A stretch of DNA of 32,653 bases from Candidatus Brocadiaceae bacterium (lineage in GTDB: Bacteria > Planctomycetota > Brocadiia > Brocadiales > Bathyanammoxibiaceae), in NCBI GenBank assembly GCA_030018855.1, contig JASEHG010000003.1, forward strand, positions 1 through 32,653. The letters are read 5' to 3'. Shown in pieces: positions 14,392 through 21,984 of the stretch. The stretch's first letter is position 1. Every line of letters begins with the position of its first letter. The notes beneath the pieces are model-generated. The model searched no databases. It saw only the letters and a list, made by a program, of their open reading frames with translations, and was not told the DNA's origin. The position numbers and the translations under genes are program-made.

Positions 14392-15603
14392 ATGATAAAC
14401 GTAGACGAGGCCTACCGCATTATATTAGAAAATATCAGCACCCTCCCCATTCAAGAGGTCAACATCAAGGGGGCAGTGGGGTTGTGTCTGGCAGAGGATG
14501 CGGTCTCGGACATAGACATGCCTCCCTTTGACAAATCGTCTATGGACGGCTTCGCCGTCATTGCCGAGGATACCCTCTCTGCCTCGGGCCAACCAGTAGA
14601 ACTGGACGTAATAGAGGGGGTAGCGGCAGGACAGATGCCTCAGAAGAAGGTAGAGAGGGGACAGGCCACCAAGATAATGACAGGGGCGGCACTCCCCCAG
14701 GGAGCCGATGCCGTAATAAAGGTAGAGGATACCGAGCCTGCGGGACTCCGCAAGGTAAAACTCCTGCGGGGCATGAAAAAGGGGGAGAACGTAAGTCCAA
14801 GGGGAGAAGACTTTCAGGCAGGCCAGGTGGTACTCAAGAGGGTGACCGCCCTCAGACCCCAGGAGATAGGCATCCTGGCCATGATAGGGCTGGGAAAGGT
14901 AAAGGTCTATTCCTCCCCCAAGGTAGGCATCAGCTCTACGGGGGATGAACTGGTAGAGGTAGGACGTAAGCCTACTGGAGGCCAGATAAGGGACAGCAAT
15001 AGCCACTGCCTGGCGGCCCAGGTCTCCCTGACCAGGGCGGAGGTGGAATGCTTCGGCACCGCAAGAGATGACCGCAAGTCCCTCATCCACATGATAAAAA
15101 AGGGGTTGAGGAAAGACCTGCTCATCCTCACCGGGGGTGTATCCATGGGGGAGTATGACCTGGTGGTGGGCGTCCTCAAAGAACTGGGGGTCAACCTCTT
15201 CTTTGAGAAGGTGGCAATGAAGCCAGGTAAACCCATAGTCTTTGGAAAGCATTATAAGACCGCCGTCTTTGCCCTGCCAGGTAACCCGGTTGCCACGTAT
15301 GTTTCCTTTGAGCTCTTCGTCCGGCCCGCCATCCGCAAGATGATGGGCTTCACCCAGCTCAGCCGTACGATAGTGAAGGCCCAACTAGAAACCCCCTTAC
15401 GCAGTAGGGGGGAGCGGAGGGAATTCAGGCCCACCTGGCTGCGTCTAGAGGACGGGAGATTTTCTGCCTCTCCAGTGGAATGGCATGGCTCTGCTGACCT
15501 GTTGGGGACTACCAGGGCCAACTCCCTGCTAATAGTCCCGGAGGGCGTGGAGTCCTACTCGGCTGGGCAAGAGGTGGAGGTAATGCTCACGGGTGAGCTC
15601 TAA
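14392..15603 (+). CDS. moeA: Molybdopterin molybdenumtransferase MoeA
   Basis: Inserts molybdenum (or tungsten) into adenylylated molybdopterin. The 403 residues show the MoeA N-terminal domain (DMPPFDKSSMDGFAV), the IMTGAALPQGADAVIKVED motif, the MPT-binding core (GISSTGDELVEVG, TGGVSMGEYDLV, KPGKPIVFG, ALPGNPVATYVSFE) and the C-terminal beta domain. The ORF track begins at 14263, but the extra 43 residues include repeat-derived sequence and are not conserved; the ATG at 14392 with GGAAG about 7 nt upstream is the better start. The gene overlaps lnt by 11 nt. Other molybdopterin genes are not in the window. Confidence 0.95.
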   Translation: MINVDEAYRIILENISTLPIQEVNIKGAVGLCLAEDAVSDIDMPPFDKSSMDGFAVIAEDTLSASGQPVELDVIEGVAAGQMPQKKVERGQATKIMTGAALPQGADAVIKVEDTEPAGLRKVKLLRGMKKGENVSPRGEDFQAGQVVLKRVTALRPQEIGILAMIGLGKVKVYSSPKVGISSTGDELVEVGRKPTGGQIRDSNSHCLAAQVSLTRAEVECFGTARDDRKSLIHMIKKGLRKDLLILTGGVSMGEYDLVVGVLKELGVNLFFEKVAMKPGKPIVFGKHYKTAVFALPGNPVATYVSFELFVRPAIRKMMGFTQLSRTIVKAQLETPLRSRGERREFRPTWLRLEDGRFSASPVEWHGSADLLGTTRANSLLIVPEGVESYSAGQEVEVMLTGEL

Positions 15604-17296
15604 ACCAGTGGGTAGGGAGTGGGGGGTAGGGATTAGCAATCTTTTCTCCTACTCCCCACTCCCTACTCCCTACTCCCTAATTCCTAACCCCTGGTCCCTA
15701 ATCTCTACTATCCCGGTTGTCCTCCCCACTGTAGTCTTGCTCGGCATGTCCTTTCCTGGGCCAGACCTGCCCCTGCTGGCCTGGGTGGCCCTGGTACCCT
15801 GGCTCCTCCTGATAGGCTCTGAGGTAGGGGCACGTTGCAACGTGCCCCTGCTCTCCTGGCTCATCGGGATAATCTTCTTTACCGTAAAGCTCTCCTGGCT
15901 GGGCTACGCCACCAATGCAGGCTGGCTCTTACTCAGCTCCTACCTCTCCATCTCCTACCTCCTTTTTGGCATTGCCTGCTCTTACCTCCACAGGAACTCC
16001 GGCCTGCCCCTTGCCCTCCTGGCCCCTTTCCTATGGGTCTCTCTGGAGTACCTCAGGGGCTTCCTCATGACGGGCTTCCCCTGGTTCTACCTCGGCCATA
16101 CCCAGTACAGCTACCTGTCCATCATCCAGATAGCCGACATTACTGGCGCCTACGGCGTCTCTTTCATCATTGTGGCGGTCAATGCCTGCTTTGCCCAGGG
16201 ACTCCTGAGGTGGTGGAACGGTAAGGGGGGACACTTCCTGTTCGCCATCGCCTTTATCTTATTACTGTTCCCTCTATCTTACGGTATGTTCCGCCTGGCG
16301 GGGTTATCCTATCAGGAAGGCCCCAGGCTCTGTATGGTACAGGGGAACATCCTCCAGGACCTAAAGATGGATCCAGACGTTGAGCAGAGGAAGAGCAACC
16401 TCCAGAGGTATCTAGACCTCTCCAGGCTTGTCCTGAGCGAAGCCGAAGGGAAGGTAAGGTCAGAAAAGGTGGATATGATAGCCTGGCCTGAGACCTCTGC
16501 CCCGGGGCTATTGAACCTGGACCCTAAGTTCTGGAGAGAGACCGACCGCTTCTCCCAGACCTCTATCTTTGAGCTGGCAAAGGAACTCCAGACCTATCTC
16601 CTGGTAGGAGGGATAGCCATAGAACCTGGGAAGGGGAATAATTTTGAGGAGAGTACCCTCTATAATAGTGCCTTCCTCTACGGGCCTGACGGTAACCTCC
16701 TGGACAGGTACGACAAACTCCACCTGGTGCCCTTCGGAGAGTACACGCCTCTTAGAGAGGTCTTCCCCTTCCTGAGACATATGGTACCCTACGAGATAGA
16801 CCTCTCCCCCGGGAGCCGTTGGGAATTACTAGAGTTTAAGGGGCGTAGGGGCGACCCGGCGGGTCGCCCTTACAGGTTTGCCACCCTCATCTGTTACGAG
16901 GACACAGTCCCACCCCTGGCCAGGTACTTCACCAGGCAGGGGGCAGACTTCCTCCTGAACATCACCAACGACGGCTGGTTCCATGACAGTCCGGAGCTGG
17001 ACCAGCACCTGGCCATCATGGTCTTCAGAGCCGTAGAGAATCGGATAGGTATGGCCAGGGCCGCCAATACGGGCATCTCCGCCTTTGTGGCCCCCAGTGG
17101 CGACATCTACTCCCTTATAACCCGGAACGGTAAGCGCCGGGAGGTGGAGGGTATCCTGGAAGGCACCATCTTAATAGCCCGTGGAGGGCCCAGTTTTTAT
17201 ACAAGGTATGGCGACCTCTTCAGCCAGTTCTGCCTGTTAGTATCCATTGGCCTGCTCCTGATGCCTACGGTAAAGAGGCTAGGGGTTAGGGAATAG
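15593..17296 (+). CDS. lnt: Apolipoprotein N-acyltransferase
   Basis: Adds the third acyl chain to lipoproteins at the inner membrane, supporting a diderm envelope. There are several membrane helices in residues about 45-240, then a nitrilase-type catalytic domain with the E-K-C triad visible in MIAWPETSAPG, LDRYDKLHLVPFGEYTP and ATLICYEDTVP. The assigned GTG overlaps the moeA stop and is plausible for coupling, but residues 6-40 (GREWGVGISNLFSYSPLPTP and on) are simply a translated G/C-rich repeat, so the original start is uncertain. Two further repeats are read in frame (GARCNVPL about 80, GRRGDPAGRPY about 420), plus RLVLSEAEG about 280. The stop TAG comes from another repeat. 567 residues is long for the family, as expected. 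Confidence 0.93.
   Translation: MSSKPVGREWGVGISNLFSYSPLPTPYSLIPNPWSLISTIPVVLPTVVLLGMSFPGPDLPLLAWVALVPWLLLIGSEVGARCNVPLLSWLIGIIFFTVKLSWLGYATNAGWLLLSSYLSISYLLFGIACSYLHRNSGLPLALLAPFLWVSLEYLRGFLMTGFPWFYLGHTQYSYLSIIQIADITGAYGVSFIIVAVNACFAQGLLRWWNGKGGHFLFAIAFILLLFPLSYGMFRLAGLSYQEGPRLCMVQGNILQDLKMDPDVEQRKSNLQRYLDLSRLVLSEAEGKVRSEKVDMIAWPETSAPGLLNLDPKFWRETDRFSQTSIFELAKELQTYLLVGGIAIEPGKGNNFEESTLYNSAFLYGPDGNLLDRYDKLHLVPFGEYTPLREVFPFLRHMVPYEIDLSPGSRWELLEFKGRRGDPAGRPYRFATLICYEDTVPPLARYFTRQGADFLLNITNDGWFHDSPELDQHLAIMVFRAVENRIGMARAANTGISAFVAPSGDIYSLITRNGKRREVEGILEGTILIARGGPSFYTRYGDLFSQFCLLVSIGLLLMPTVKRLGVRE
15606..15706. repeat. G-rich/C-rich inverted repeat, family A, over the lnt N-terminus
   Basis: The G-rich arm GTGGGTAGGGAGTGGGGGGT and the longer C-rich arm (TACTCCCCACTCCCTACTCC and on) flank the centre GATTAGCAATCTTTTCTC. 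This centre is the reverse complement of the centre in the rnpB copy at 3317, so this copy is inverted. Confidence 0.85.
15824..15851. repeat. Family-B palindrome inside lnt (membrane domain)
   Basis: GTAGGGGCACGTTG and its reverse complement with one mismatch at the end. Near-identical to the copy in mqnA, but translated in another frame (VGARCNVPL rather than SRGTLQRAP). Confidence 0.88.
16424..16452 (+). repeat. CTTGTCCTGAGCGAAGCCGAAGGG repeat inside lnt
   Basis: This motif encodes RLVLSEAEGK and matches a short dispersed repeat that I recall from many uncultured bacterial genomes. It is read in frame between two conserved lnt segments. Confidence 0.6.
16845..16873. repeat. Family-B palindrome inside lnt (catalytic domain)
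   Basis: GTAGGGGCGACCC-GGC-GGGTCGCCCTTAC, read in frame as GRRGDPAGRPY, only about a dozen residues before the catalytic cysteine segment. Confidence 0.85.
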
Positions 17297-17376
17297 GGAG
17301 TAGGGTGTAGGGAATAGCAATATAAAATCTTGCTACTTCCTGCTCTACTCCCTACCCCCTACTCTCTGGTCCCTAG
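17279..17376. repeat. Family-A inverted repeat at the lnt 3' end
   Basis: Begins CTAGGGGTTAGGGAATAGGG, centre TAGCAATATAAAATCTTGCTA (itself palindromic), ends GGTCCCTAG. Its first bases provide the last lnt codons and the TAG stop. Confidence 0.85.
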
Positions 17377-17444
17377 TTAAGAAAAGCCCCTTGACAGCCC
17401 TGAATCACGATTATAAGATTACCTTAAGAATATAAAAGGTGGGC

Positions 17445-17525
17445 GGCAGGGAGTAAGGGGTAGGGCGTAGGGGATAGCAGGATGAAATCTTGCTACTCCC
17501 TACCCCCTACTCCCTGACCCCTGCA
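17445..17525. repeat. Family-A inverted repeat just upstream of tRNA-Ala
   Basis: The G-rich arm CAGGGAGTAAGGGGTAGGG and C-rich arm CTACTCCCTACCCCCTACTC flank TAGCAGGATGAAATCTTGCTA. It ends about 20 nt before the tRNA, so the tRNA promoter must lie within or beyond it, or the tRNA is read through from upstream. Confidence 0.82.
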
Positions 17526-17546
17526 GGTCAGCCCCTCGCTTCGGGT

Positions 17547-17622
<76 letters not shown>

Positions 17623-17648
17623 ATCCTCTATGTAGGATACATTTTTAG

Positions 17649-17687
17649 ACGCACCCTGCGTGCTATATTTGTAAAAAGGACTTTTAC
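17649..17687 (+). promoter_or_regulatory. Candidate hicBA control region with two palindromes
   Basis: ACGCA-CCC-TGCGT (17649-17661) overlaps an extended -10-like TGCTATATT and could be the HicB operator. GTAAAA-N5-TTTTAC (17671-17687) abuts the hicB ATG; its loop and left arm hold the AAAAGGA ribosome-binding site, so folding or protein binding here could limit translation. No good -35 is seen. Confidence 0.4.
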
Positions 17688-17924
17688 ATGCAAGCGTATA
17701 CTTACCAGATAGTAATAGTAAAAGAAGGCAAAAAATACTGGGCTTACATTCCAGACCTTCCTGGAGTCTATGGCTTGGGCGACACGCCTGCCAAAGCAAA
17801 AAAGGATATTATACAAGCCCTAAAACTTTATATTGAAGACATACTGGCCGAGGGAGGGCCTGTGCCTGAATCAACCGCAAAGGTAGTGGGCTTTGATTCC
17901 ATAGAAATTCCAGTAGAGGATTAA
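17688..17924 (+). CDS. hicB: HicB-family antitoxin
   Basis: A 78-residue protein with the HicB partial RNase H-like fold: TYQIVIVKEGKKYWAYIPDL, then PGVYGLGDTPAKAKKDIIQA, and the helix LKLYIEDILAEGGPVPES. It neutralises HicA and usually autoregulates the operon; no separate DNA-binding domain is evident in this short form. AAAAGGA lies 7 nt before the ATG. The stop overlaps the hicA start by one base (TAATG). The antitoxin gene precedes the toxin gene, the reverse of the order in Escherichia coli. The pair lies exactly between tRNA-Ala and a partial tRNA-Ala copy. Confidence 0.92.
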   Translation: MQAYTYQIVIVKEGKKYWAYIPDLPGVYGLGDTPAKAKKDIIQALKLYIEDILAEGGPVPESTAKVVGFDSIEIPVED

Positions 17925-18130
17925 TGCCCACCGCAAAAGAGGTAGTAAGATTCTTAAAAAAGAAAGGGTTTATAGAGAAGAGGCAGAAAGGCTCACATCT
18001 TGTGTTAGAGAATCCAGGGACCGGTTTTCGTACAGTTGTACCTATGCATTCAGGGGATTTACCAAAAGGATTGTTCCTGAAGATATTAAAAGACGCAGGA
18101 TTTAACCTAAAGGATTATCTGGAGAAATAA
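17924..18130 (+). CDS. hicA: HicA-family mRNA interferase toxin
   Basis: A 68-residue dsRBD-like toxin that cleaves mRNA. Motifs: TAKEVVRFLKKKGFIEKRQK, then GSHLVLENP with the catalytic His, and VPMHSGDLPKGLFLKILKDA. Complete and apparently functional. Its stop is 13 nt before the partial tRNA-Ala repeat, so the whole interval between the tRNA copies (about 520 nt) is filled by hicBA and its short control region. Confidence 0.93.
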   Translation: MPTAKEVVRFLKKKGFIEKRQKGSHLVLENPGTGFRTVVPMHSGDLPKGLFLKILKDAGFNLKDYLEK

Positions 18131-18143
18131 GCGGCGAATTAAC

Positions 18144-18189
18144 GAATGGCATTCAAGAGGTCAGGGTTCAAATCCCCTATCCTCCACCA
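18144..18189 (+). repeat. Partial tRNA-Ala duplicate (3' 46 nt), likely attachment-site copy
   Basis: Matches the tRNA-Ala 3' half from within the anticodon stem (GAATGGCATTCAAGAGGTC) through CCA at 46 of 47 positions; one G of the T-stem is missing. It lacks the acceptor 5' strand and D-arm, so it cannot fold as a tRNA. Its position immediately after hicA is the expected footprint of insertion at a tRNA 3' end. Confidence 0.9.
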
Positions 18190-18604
18190 TATTTCTCTAA
18201 CCTTCCCTTACCCCCCTTCTCAGCACGAGGCTATCGCTGAATCCGCCTCTGGTAGACTGAGGCCCTGTCCCTGCAATCTGCACCTTTAAACGTCTCTGAG
18301 GTCTCTAAAAAAGTCTATTTTAGTTTGCACAATCCCTTCAGGTCATTGTGCGGGGAGAGGCTCCGAAGCAATCTCGTAACCCTAAGGGTATGGCTTGAAA
18401 GGAGAGACAGGATTGCTTCGATTCGCTCGCAATGACTTTTTTGAGCATACCTGAGATAGAAAGACACAAAAAGTGTCTTAACATTTAGTTTTTCAGCAAA
18501 TTAAAAGGTTCACTTTACTAATTATTGACGAAGGCTGATGATGAAAACTTACAATTTACGGACCGGCACAAGTGGGACTTGTTATGGAAGTATTAGGCAG
18601 ATAT
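18190..18604. other. Intergenic region with dispersed-repeat remnant, no gene seen
   Basis: Between the tRNA-Ala copy and the polysaccharide cluster. It holds a 10-bp perfect inverted repeat CGAAGCAATC (18364-18373) / GATTGCTTCG (18411-18420) followed by ATTCGCTCGCAATGAC, a dispersed repeat type that I recall from many environmental genomes. No credible ORF or RNA gene. The cluster genes end at 18605 without a clear intrinsic terminator. Confidence 0.6.
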
Positions 18605-19237
18605 TTAAAATTTTTTTCCCCGGTTTTCCCATTTGCCCCTGAAGGTTATCCAAAAGGAAAGGAGTACGAGCTTCAGGTCTAAGAGAAAAGATTGGTTTTT
18701 TACGTAAAGTAGTTCATAGTGGAGCTTCTGATGGGGAGGGGTGTCATATCTTCCATAAACCTGGGCAAGGCCAGTTAGACCTGGTAGTACCAAGAACCTG
18801 GAGGAGTAATTAGGAATCTGTTGGGAGAACTTTCCAACTAATTCTGGCCTCTCTGCCCTTGGGCCTACAAAGCTCATGTCTCCAATGAAGATGTTCCATA
18901 ATTGAGGTAGTTCATCCATAGCAGTCGCCCTGAGCAACCTTCCTATCTTGGTTACTCTTGGGTCGTTTTCAGAGGCCCAAACTGCCCCAATCCCTTTTTC
19001 GGCATCGGGAATCATGGAGCGGAATTTGTGGACTCTAAAGATTTTGCCATCCTTTCCGACCCGTTCCTGAGAATAAAAGAGGGGACCACCATCCTGTAGC
19101 TTAATGGCCAGGGCAATTATAATCCATAAAGGTAAGGAGAGGGTTAAACCTACACCCGATAGTGTCACGTCAAAGAGGCGTTTAAGCACTTTCTTAGCAT
19201 TTATTTCAATAAGGTAGTAGTTATCATGGTAACTCAA
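18605..19237 (-). CDS. Bacterial sugar transferase (undecaprenyl-phosphate sugar phosphotransferase)
   Basis: Initiates surface polysaccharide synthesis by moving a sugar-1-phosphate to a lipid carrier on the cytoplasmic membrane face. The 210 residues are the catalytic core only: membrane hairpin (LFDVTLSGVGLTLSLPLWII), GGPLFYSQERVGKDGKIFRV, HKFRSMIPDAE, RLLRATAMDELPQLWNIFIG, DMSFVGPRAERPELV and PGLTGLAQVYGR, all typical of the WcaJ/PglC family, without the N-terminal multi-span domain. The TTG start overlaps the stop of the upstream glycosyltransferase (TTGA). It is the last gene of the cluster. The sugar cannot be deduced. Confidence 0.93.
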   Translation of the reverse strand: MSYHDNYYLIEINAKKVLKRLFDVTLSGVGLTLSLPLWIIIALAIKLQDGGPLFYSQERVGKDGKIFRVHKFRSMIPDAEKGIGAVWASENDPRVTKIGRLLRATAMDELPQLWNIFIGDMSFVGPRAERPELVGKFSQQIPNYSSRFLVLPGLTGLAQVYGRYDTPPHQKLHYELLYVKNQSFLLDLKLVLLSFWITFRGKWENRGKKF

Positions 19238-20409
19238 CGTAAAGAGGTTGTGCGAGTAACCTGACCAACACTTAAAAGCCTATCGTAGAGGTTGTCCAAC
19301 TTCTGTACACTATCACGAAGACTGAAATGTTTCACCCTCTCTTTTGCATTTCTTGCCAGTTCTTCACGTAAGGCCCTGTTATGAAAGACCTTCAATATGG
19401 CCTCAGCCATAGAATAGGGATCGGCTGGTTTAATTAAAATTCCGGTCTCATAGTTCTTTATAATCTCTGGAATGCCACCTACTGCTGTAGCAATTATAGG
19501 TTTACCTACAGCCATAGCCTCTAACAAACTAAAAGGGAACCCTTCTTTTATAGAAGCCAGTACAAATACATCCATCAATGATAAAAAAGGTAGCACTTGA
19601 GAGATGTATCCCGTAAAGATTGCCCTTCCATTAATTCCCAGTGATTTAGCAATATCCATCATATCTTTTCTTAGGGGGCCATCACCCACAAAGATAAACT
19701 TAACCTTGGGCTGTTTCTGTATCACCAGTTCAGCGGCCTTTAACAAGTAGGGGTATCCCTTATTAGGATAAAAATTTGCTATACTTCCTATCACAAATTC
19801 TTCTCCCCCCAGTCCCGATTCACCTCTTACCTTGTCTACCTCAACATTGGGTAATTCAAGGGAATCAAAATCGATTCCGTTGTATATGGTTTCTATTGAA
19901 GAGGGGGTTTTTAACCGAAGTCTGAGGGCCAATCTTCTATCGTTTTCTGAGACCGTAATGATTCTGTGACAGGCGGCTGCCGCAATCTTTTCCATCAAGA
20001 CTAAGAGAAATTTCTTGGGAAGTGGCATAGGTTCTTGAAAGGCAAACCCGTGGGCGGTAAAAAGAACTGCTGGCACCCCTGCCAACCAGGCCGCCATACG
20101 GCCTAAGATACCGGCCTTGGTACTGTGACAATGCACGATATCATAGTTCCCTCTCTTGATTAGGCGGTAAATCTTGGTAAAAGCTAAAAGGTCCTTAACA
20201 GGATGAATGACATTGCTGAGTTCTGGTATGGGGAAGACCTTTATCCCAAGGTCGCCGAGGTCTCTTATAAGTGGGCCGCCTGGGGCACAGGCAACTTCGA
20301 TAGAGTACTTTTCTTTACAAAGAAGTCTAATCGCGTCGTAAAGATGTTTTTGGGCCCCTCCGCCATCGGATGACGTAATCAGAAATAAGAGATTCGTTCC
20401 TATCTTCAT
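19234..20409 (-). CDS. GT4 family glycosyltransferase
   Basis: A 391-residue GT-B enzyme. The N-terminal Rossmann domain starts LLFLITSSDGGGAQKHLYDA and contains IVHCHSTKAGILGRMAA; the C-terminal domain has FVIGSIANFYPNKGYPYLLK, VKFIFVGDGPLRKDM and the E-x7-E donor-site region KEGFPFSLLEAMAVGKPIIA. It is predicted to transfer a nucleotide-activated sugar with retention onto the growing lipid-linked glycan. It lies 70 nt after a radical SAM gene and overlaps the sugar transferase. Its N-terminus is closely echoed by the truncated fragment at 31253-31369. Confidence 0.9.
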   Translation of the reverse strand: MKIGTNLLFLITSSDGGGAQKHLYDAIRLLCKEKYSIEVACAPGGPLIRDLGDLGIKVFPIPELSNVIHPVKDLLAFTKIYRLIKRGNYDIVHCHSTKAGILGRMAAWLAGVPAVLFTAHGFAFQEPMPLPKKFLLVLMEKIAAAACHRIITVSENDRRLALRLRLKTPSSIETIYNGIDFDSLELPNVEVDKVRGESGLGGEEFVIGSIANFYPNKGYPYLLKAAELVIQKQPKVKFIFVGDGPLRKDMMDIAKSLGINGRAIFTGYISQVLPFLSLMDVFVLASIKEGFPFSLLEAMAVGKPIIATAVGGIPEIIKNYETGILIKPADPYSMAEAILKVFHNRALREELARNAKERVKHFSLRDSVQKLDNLYDRLLSVGQVTRTTSLR

Positions 20410-20479
20410 CGCCTAACGAAAGTTGTGCCACCCCAAAAAGTCCCCAAGTTAGATCATAAACCTGATTGGTGGCCTCTTT

Positions 20480-21970
20480 TTAGAAACCTATCCATTTCTT
20501 TACCTTTAACAAGTCCCTCTTTAAAGCTAGCGGGTCCTTTAGATATATCGCTTTCCTTGCAAACCCCCTGCGCAAGAGATTACCGATTCTCTTATTGTAA
20601 GCATCGCAGGCCGAAATAATCTTTTGTGTGATGTCGTTAAATTCATCGTTGTTCAGGGCCAGCGTCCTTTTCTTTGGATTTTTGTAATAATAATCCAGCG
20701 GCTTTACCCTTAGATACTCTTCGCGTTCCATATCGGGTTTCAAAATATCCATCTCCACACCCTGACTAAATAGGGTAGTGTTAGGAAACGCCTTATAAAG
20801 CCCTATAGAAGCGTAAGGCGCGTTTATTTCTCTCATAAAGTTATATGTCTTCTGCATGTCTTCCTTGGTTTCCTGTGGTAAACCAACTATGAAATAGGCG
20901 CTCCAGAAGATATTATTATCATTTATTAATTTTGCGGCCCTTCTTATTTCATCTACACTTACTCCCTTTTTTAAATCTTTTAGGATTCTCTCGCTCCCGC
21001 TCTCTACGCCAATCTTGATGACATTGCAGCCGGCCCTTTTCATCAGGGTCAAAAGATTTTTATCCAATAGGTCTACCCTGCTGGTACAATCCCAATTAAT
21101 CCCTACCCCTTTTCCTAACAACTTTTCACAAAGCTCACTTACCCATGCTTTATTCATAGTGAAGGTATCGTCCTTAAAAGAAAATTGCTGGGTCTTATAC
21201 CTCTCCTTAACGGAGACAATCTCCTCTATGACATTCTCTACACTTCTACATCTTAGCTTTTTCTGCCACATATTAAAACAAAAAGAACAGGAGAAGGGAC
21301 ACCCTCGGGAGGCCATTAATACCCCCAAGTCCTCCGGGGTGTAATGCCCTAGGTAGAAAAGCGATTCTCTGCTCGGCTGCGGTATCGAATCTATATCCTT
21401 TATGAACTCCCTGGGCGGGTTGTTCACTATGCGGCCGTTTAGCTTGTAAGAAAGCCCATTAATCCCCCCCAAGCCCCCATTACCGTCCTCTAGTGTCTTA
21501 ATTAATTCAGAAAAGGTTATTTCCCCTTCGTCTCTAACCACAAAATCTACATTCTCATCCTCTAGTACCTGCTCATATTTAATAGAGGGATGCGGGCCGC
21601 CCTTTATTACCAGGCATCCCGGATTTACCCTCTTTACTAGTTCAGCCACCTTCACTGCGGATGCATAAGTTGTAGTCTGGGCCCTTATTCCTACGAGGTC
21701 GGGTTTAAAATCTCTTAGAAAACCCACTACCTCTTGCCATAAAGGATGGCCATCGTCGTTGATAACAGTAATATAATCCTCCATCTGTCGATATTCGCTC
21801 ATGTAATTTAGACTACCATTAACGGGCCGACCTCGCTCCACGTCAAATATACCCACCTCATGGCCTAAACCCTTTGCCACAGCCGCCAAGTAGGCCAACC
21901 CGATAGGATAATAATAATCCTCTATCCCTGTCATCCTTCTAAAAGGCGGGTTAATCAGTAATATCCTCAT
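20480..21970 (-). CDS. B12-binding domain radical SAM protein
   Basis: A 496-residue enzyme: N-terminal cobalamin-binding domain (RILLINPPFRRMTGIEDYYY, PDLVGIRAQTTTYASAVKVA, CLVIKGGPHPSIKYEQVL), then a radical SAM core with ASRGCPFSCSFCFNMWQKK (CxxxCxxC), FSFKDDTFTMNK, IKIGVESGSERIL and SAYFIVGLPQETKEDM. The C-terminal 100 residues are specific to this group. In polysaccharide clusters such proteins may methylate or rearrange sugars or lipid carriers; the reaction here is unknown. A purine-rich AGAGGGGAA precedes the ATG. A homologous but divergent gene lies at 31366. Confidence 0.87.
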   Translation of the reverse strand: MRILLINPPFRRMTGIEDYYYPIGLAYLAAVAKGLGHEVGIFDVERGRPVNGSLNYMSEYRQMEDYITVINDDGHPLWQEVVGFLRDFKPDLVGIRAQTTTYASAVKVAELVKRVNPGCLVIKGGPHPSIKYEQVLEDENVDFVVRDEGEITFSELIKTLEDGNGGLGGINGLSYKLNGRIVNNPPREFIKDIDSIPQPSRESLFYLGHYTPEDLGVLMASRGCPFSCSFCFNMWQKKLRCRSVENVIEEIVSVKERYKTQQFSFKDDTFTMNKAWVSELCEKLLGKGVGINWDCTSRVDLLDKNLLTLMKRAGCNVIKIGVESGSERILKDLKKGVSVDEIRRAAKLINDNNIFWSAYFIVGLPQETKEDMQKTYNFMREINAPYASIGLYKAFPNTTLFSQGVEMDILKPDMEREEYLRVKPLDYYYKNPKKRTLALNNDEFNDITQKIISACDAYNKRIGNLLRRGFARKAIYLKDPLALKRDLLKVKKWIGF

Positions 21971-21984
21971 TTCCCCTCTACTCC

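Noticed and set aside
14425-15384. 319-residue minus-strand ORF
   Set aside because: It is fully antisense to moeA, which has clear motifs; the antisense protein shows no family features.
18144-18189. Second functional tRNA-Ala
   Set aside because: Lacks the acceptor 5' strand, D-arm and part of the anticodon stem, and has lost one T-stem base.
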